From: CANMUM01 sp965263365
GTDB lineage: Bacteria; Pseudomonadota; Alphaproteobacteria; Rhodobacterales; Rhodobacteraceae
DNA: 64,000 nucleotides
Assembly (NCBI GenBank): GCA_965263365.1
Contig: OZ253672.1
Coordinates: forward strand, 1,860,001-1,924,000
Direction of reading: 5' to 3'
Shown here in pieces: positions 63,132-64,000 of this stretch. A program made the translations under genes and the position numbers. Below the pieces are notes generated by a model. That model saw nothing but the letters and a program-made list of their open reading frames with translations. It was not told where the DNA came from and searched no databases. How positions within the stretch are numbered: the stretch's first letter is position 1; every line of letters begins with the position of its first letter.

Positions 63132-64000
63132 CTAATCTAGCTTTCTTACGGCTCCCATCGCAGCGCTTGTCGCAAAATGCGCATAGGCCTTCAACGCTGG
63201 CGTCACTTTGCGTTTTCGTGGTTTCGCAGGCTCCCAACCTTTCGCATCTTGTGCTGCTCGGCGTTCAACAAGAATGGTATCATCAACGGCAAGATGAATT
63301 TTGCGATTAGGAATATCGATCTCAATCAAGTCTCCCGTTTCAACCAATCCGATTAAACCACCTTCTTCAGCTTCGGGAGAAACATGACCGATCGAAAGGC
63401 CAGATGTTCCGCCGGAAAAACGCCCGTCGGTAATAAGCGCACATTCTTTTCCGAGACCCTTGGATTTCAAGTAACTTGTCGGATAGAGCATTTCTTGCAT
63501 GCCGGGTCCGCCACGTGGGCCTTCATACCTGATCACCACCACATCACCCGCTTTCACTTTACCCGTCAATATATCATTCACAGCATCGTCTTGACTCTCA
63601 ACGACATAGGCTGGGCCTGAAAACGTCCAGATGCTCTCATCAACACCAGCCGTTTTTACAATACATCCATCTTCAGCAAGGTTTCCATAGAGTACCGCTA
63701 AGCCCCCATCTTTTGAAAAGGCATGATCGGCCGAACGCAATACGCCCTTCTCACGATCAAGATCAAGTGTGTCATAACGACGGTTTTGAGAAAAAGCGAC
63801 CTGCGTAGGAACACCGCCGGGCGCGGCACGGTAAAAGTCCTTGACCACACTGTCTTCGGTGCGCATGACATCCCACTTATCAAGCGCATCGCCCATTGTT
63901 GGCGAATGTACGGTCGGACAATGCGTGTGGATCAAGCCCGCACGATCAAGCTCTCCTAAGATCGCCATAATTCCTCCTGCACGGTGGACGTCTTCCATAT
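63132..64000 (-). CDS. ilvD: dihydroxy-acid dehydratase, C-terminal part
   Basis: IlvD dehydrates dihydroxy-acids in branched-chain amino acid synthesis, using an Fe-S cluster. About 289 C-terminal residues are in the window; the N-terminal half and Fe-S cysteines run off the edge. Visible hallmarks are GGIMAILGELDRAGL, VVIRYEGPRGGPGMQEML in two steps, ALITDGRFSGGTSGLSIGH with the ligand region, and the ending EIDIPNRKIHL. The ATG near 63998 is internal, not the real start. Confidence 0.94.
   Translation of the reverse strand, partial: MEDVHRAGGIMAILGELDRAGLIHTHCPTVHSPTMGDALDKWDVMRTEDSVVKDFYRAAPGGVPTQVAFSQNRRYDTLDLDREKGVLRSADHAFSKDGGLAVLYGNLAEDGCIVKTAGVDESIWTFSGPAYVVESQDDAVNDILTGKVKAGDVVVIRYEGPRGGPGMQEMLYPTSYLKSKGLGKECALITDGRFSGGTSGLSIGHVSPEAEEGGLIGLVETGDLIEIDIPNRKIHLAVDDTILVERRAAQDAKGWEPAKPRKRKVTPALKAYAHFATSAAMGAVRKLD

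Overview
The window looks like a chromosomal segment of a moderately AT-rich alphaproteobacterium. Supporting this are a hisS-hisZ-hisG cluster with short HisG plus HisZ, a DUF1489 gene, the order rpmH-rnpA-yidD-(ttcA)-yidC-MOSC-engB, an rRNA operon of 16S-tRNA-Ile-tRNA-Ala-23S-5S, and an AT-rich helix-9 insertion in the 23S gene. I cannot name the genus from sequence alone.

The left 24.7 kb is ordinary housekeeping DNA: a DjlA-like fragment, a LysE/DUF1499/GNAT operon, dapB, rbfA-sulfotransferase-like-truB-lipoprotein, rpsO, pnp, a GH1 beta-glucosidase, the rpmH-to-engB ribosome/membrane-insertion run, histidine genes, rodA, ygfZ, an inositol monophosphatase, two tandem small proteins with Tat-like signals, and efp.

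The centre, 24771-43986, is one mobile unit of 19,216 bp. It has IS66-type terminal inverted repeats that begin with the same 15 bases (GTAAGCGTTGCAACT), and an identical 8-bp duplication (gtagaata) lies directly outside both ends. Inside, from left to right, are: a decayed IS1595-type transposase; a leftward operon of a retron reverse transcriptase fused to a trypsin-like protease, a GNAT protein, a PIN-GNAT-PUA-like fusion and an ASCH protein; an IS66 tnpC split from tnpB/tnpA by an HTH gene and a degenerate recombinase-like gene; an internal IS66 end at 34245; a type VI secretion cargo cluster (Hcp, VgrG, PAAR-like DUF4150, a predicted SHH-type nuclease effector, putative immunity genes, DUF3396, DUF2169); and a second tnpB/tnpA pair next to the right end. 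The retron has a recognisable non-coding RNA gene with an 11-bp a1/a2 inverted repeat, and a sigma-70-like promoter spaced to start transcription at the first base of a1. The likely novelty is this pairing on one transposon: a retron-protease-PIN/GNAT putative defence operon and a type VI antibacterial weapon with its own immunity genes.

The right third returns to the chromosome: tRNA-Gly (48 bp from the element), a second sulfotransferase-like gene, a complete rRNA operon on the minus strand, ettA, a cold-shock gene, clpS, an RsmC-like methyltransferase, a PatB-type C-S lyase, the def-fmt-xthA-enoyl-CoA hydratase run, a LysM protein, guaC, rarD, and the C-terminal part of ilvD, which runs off the window.
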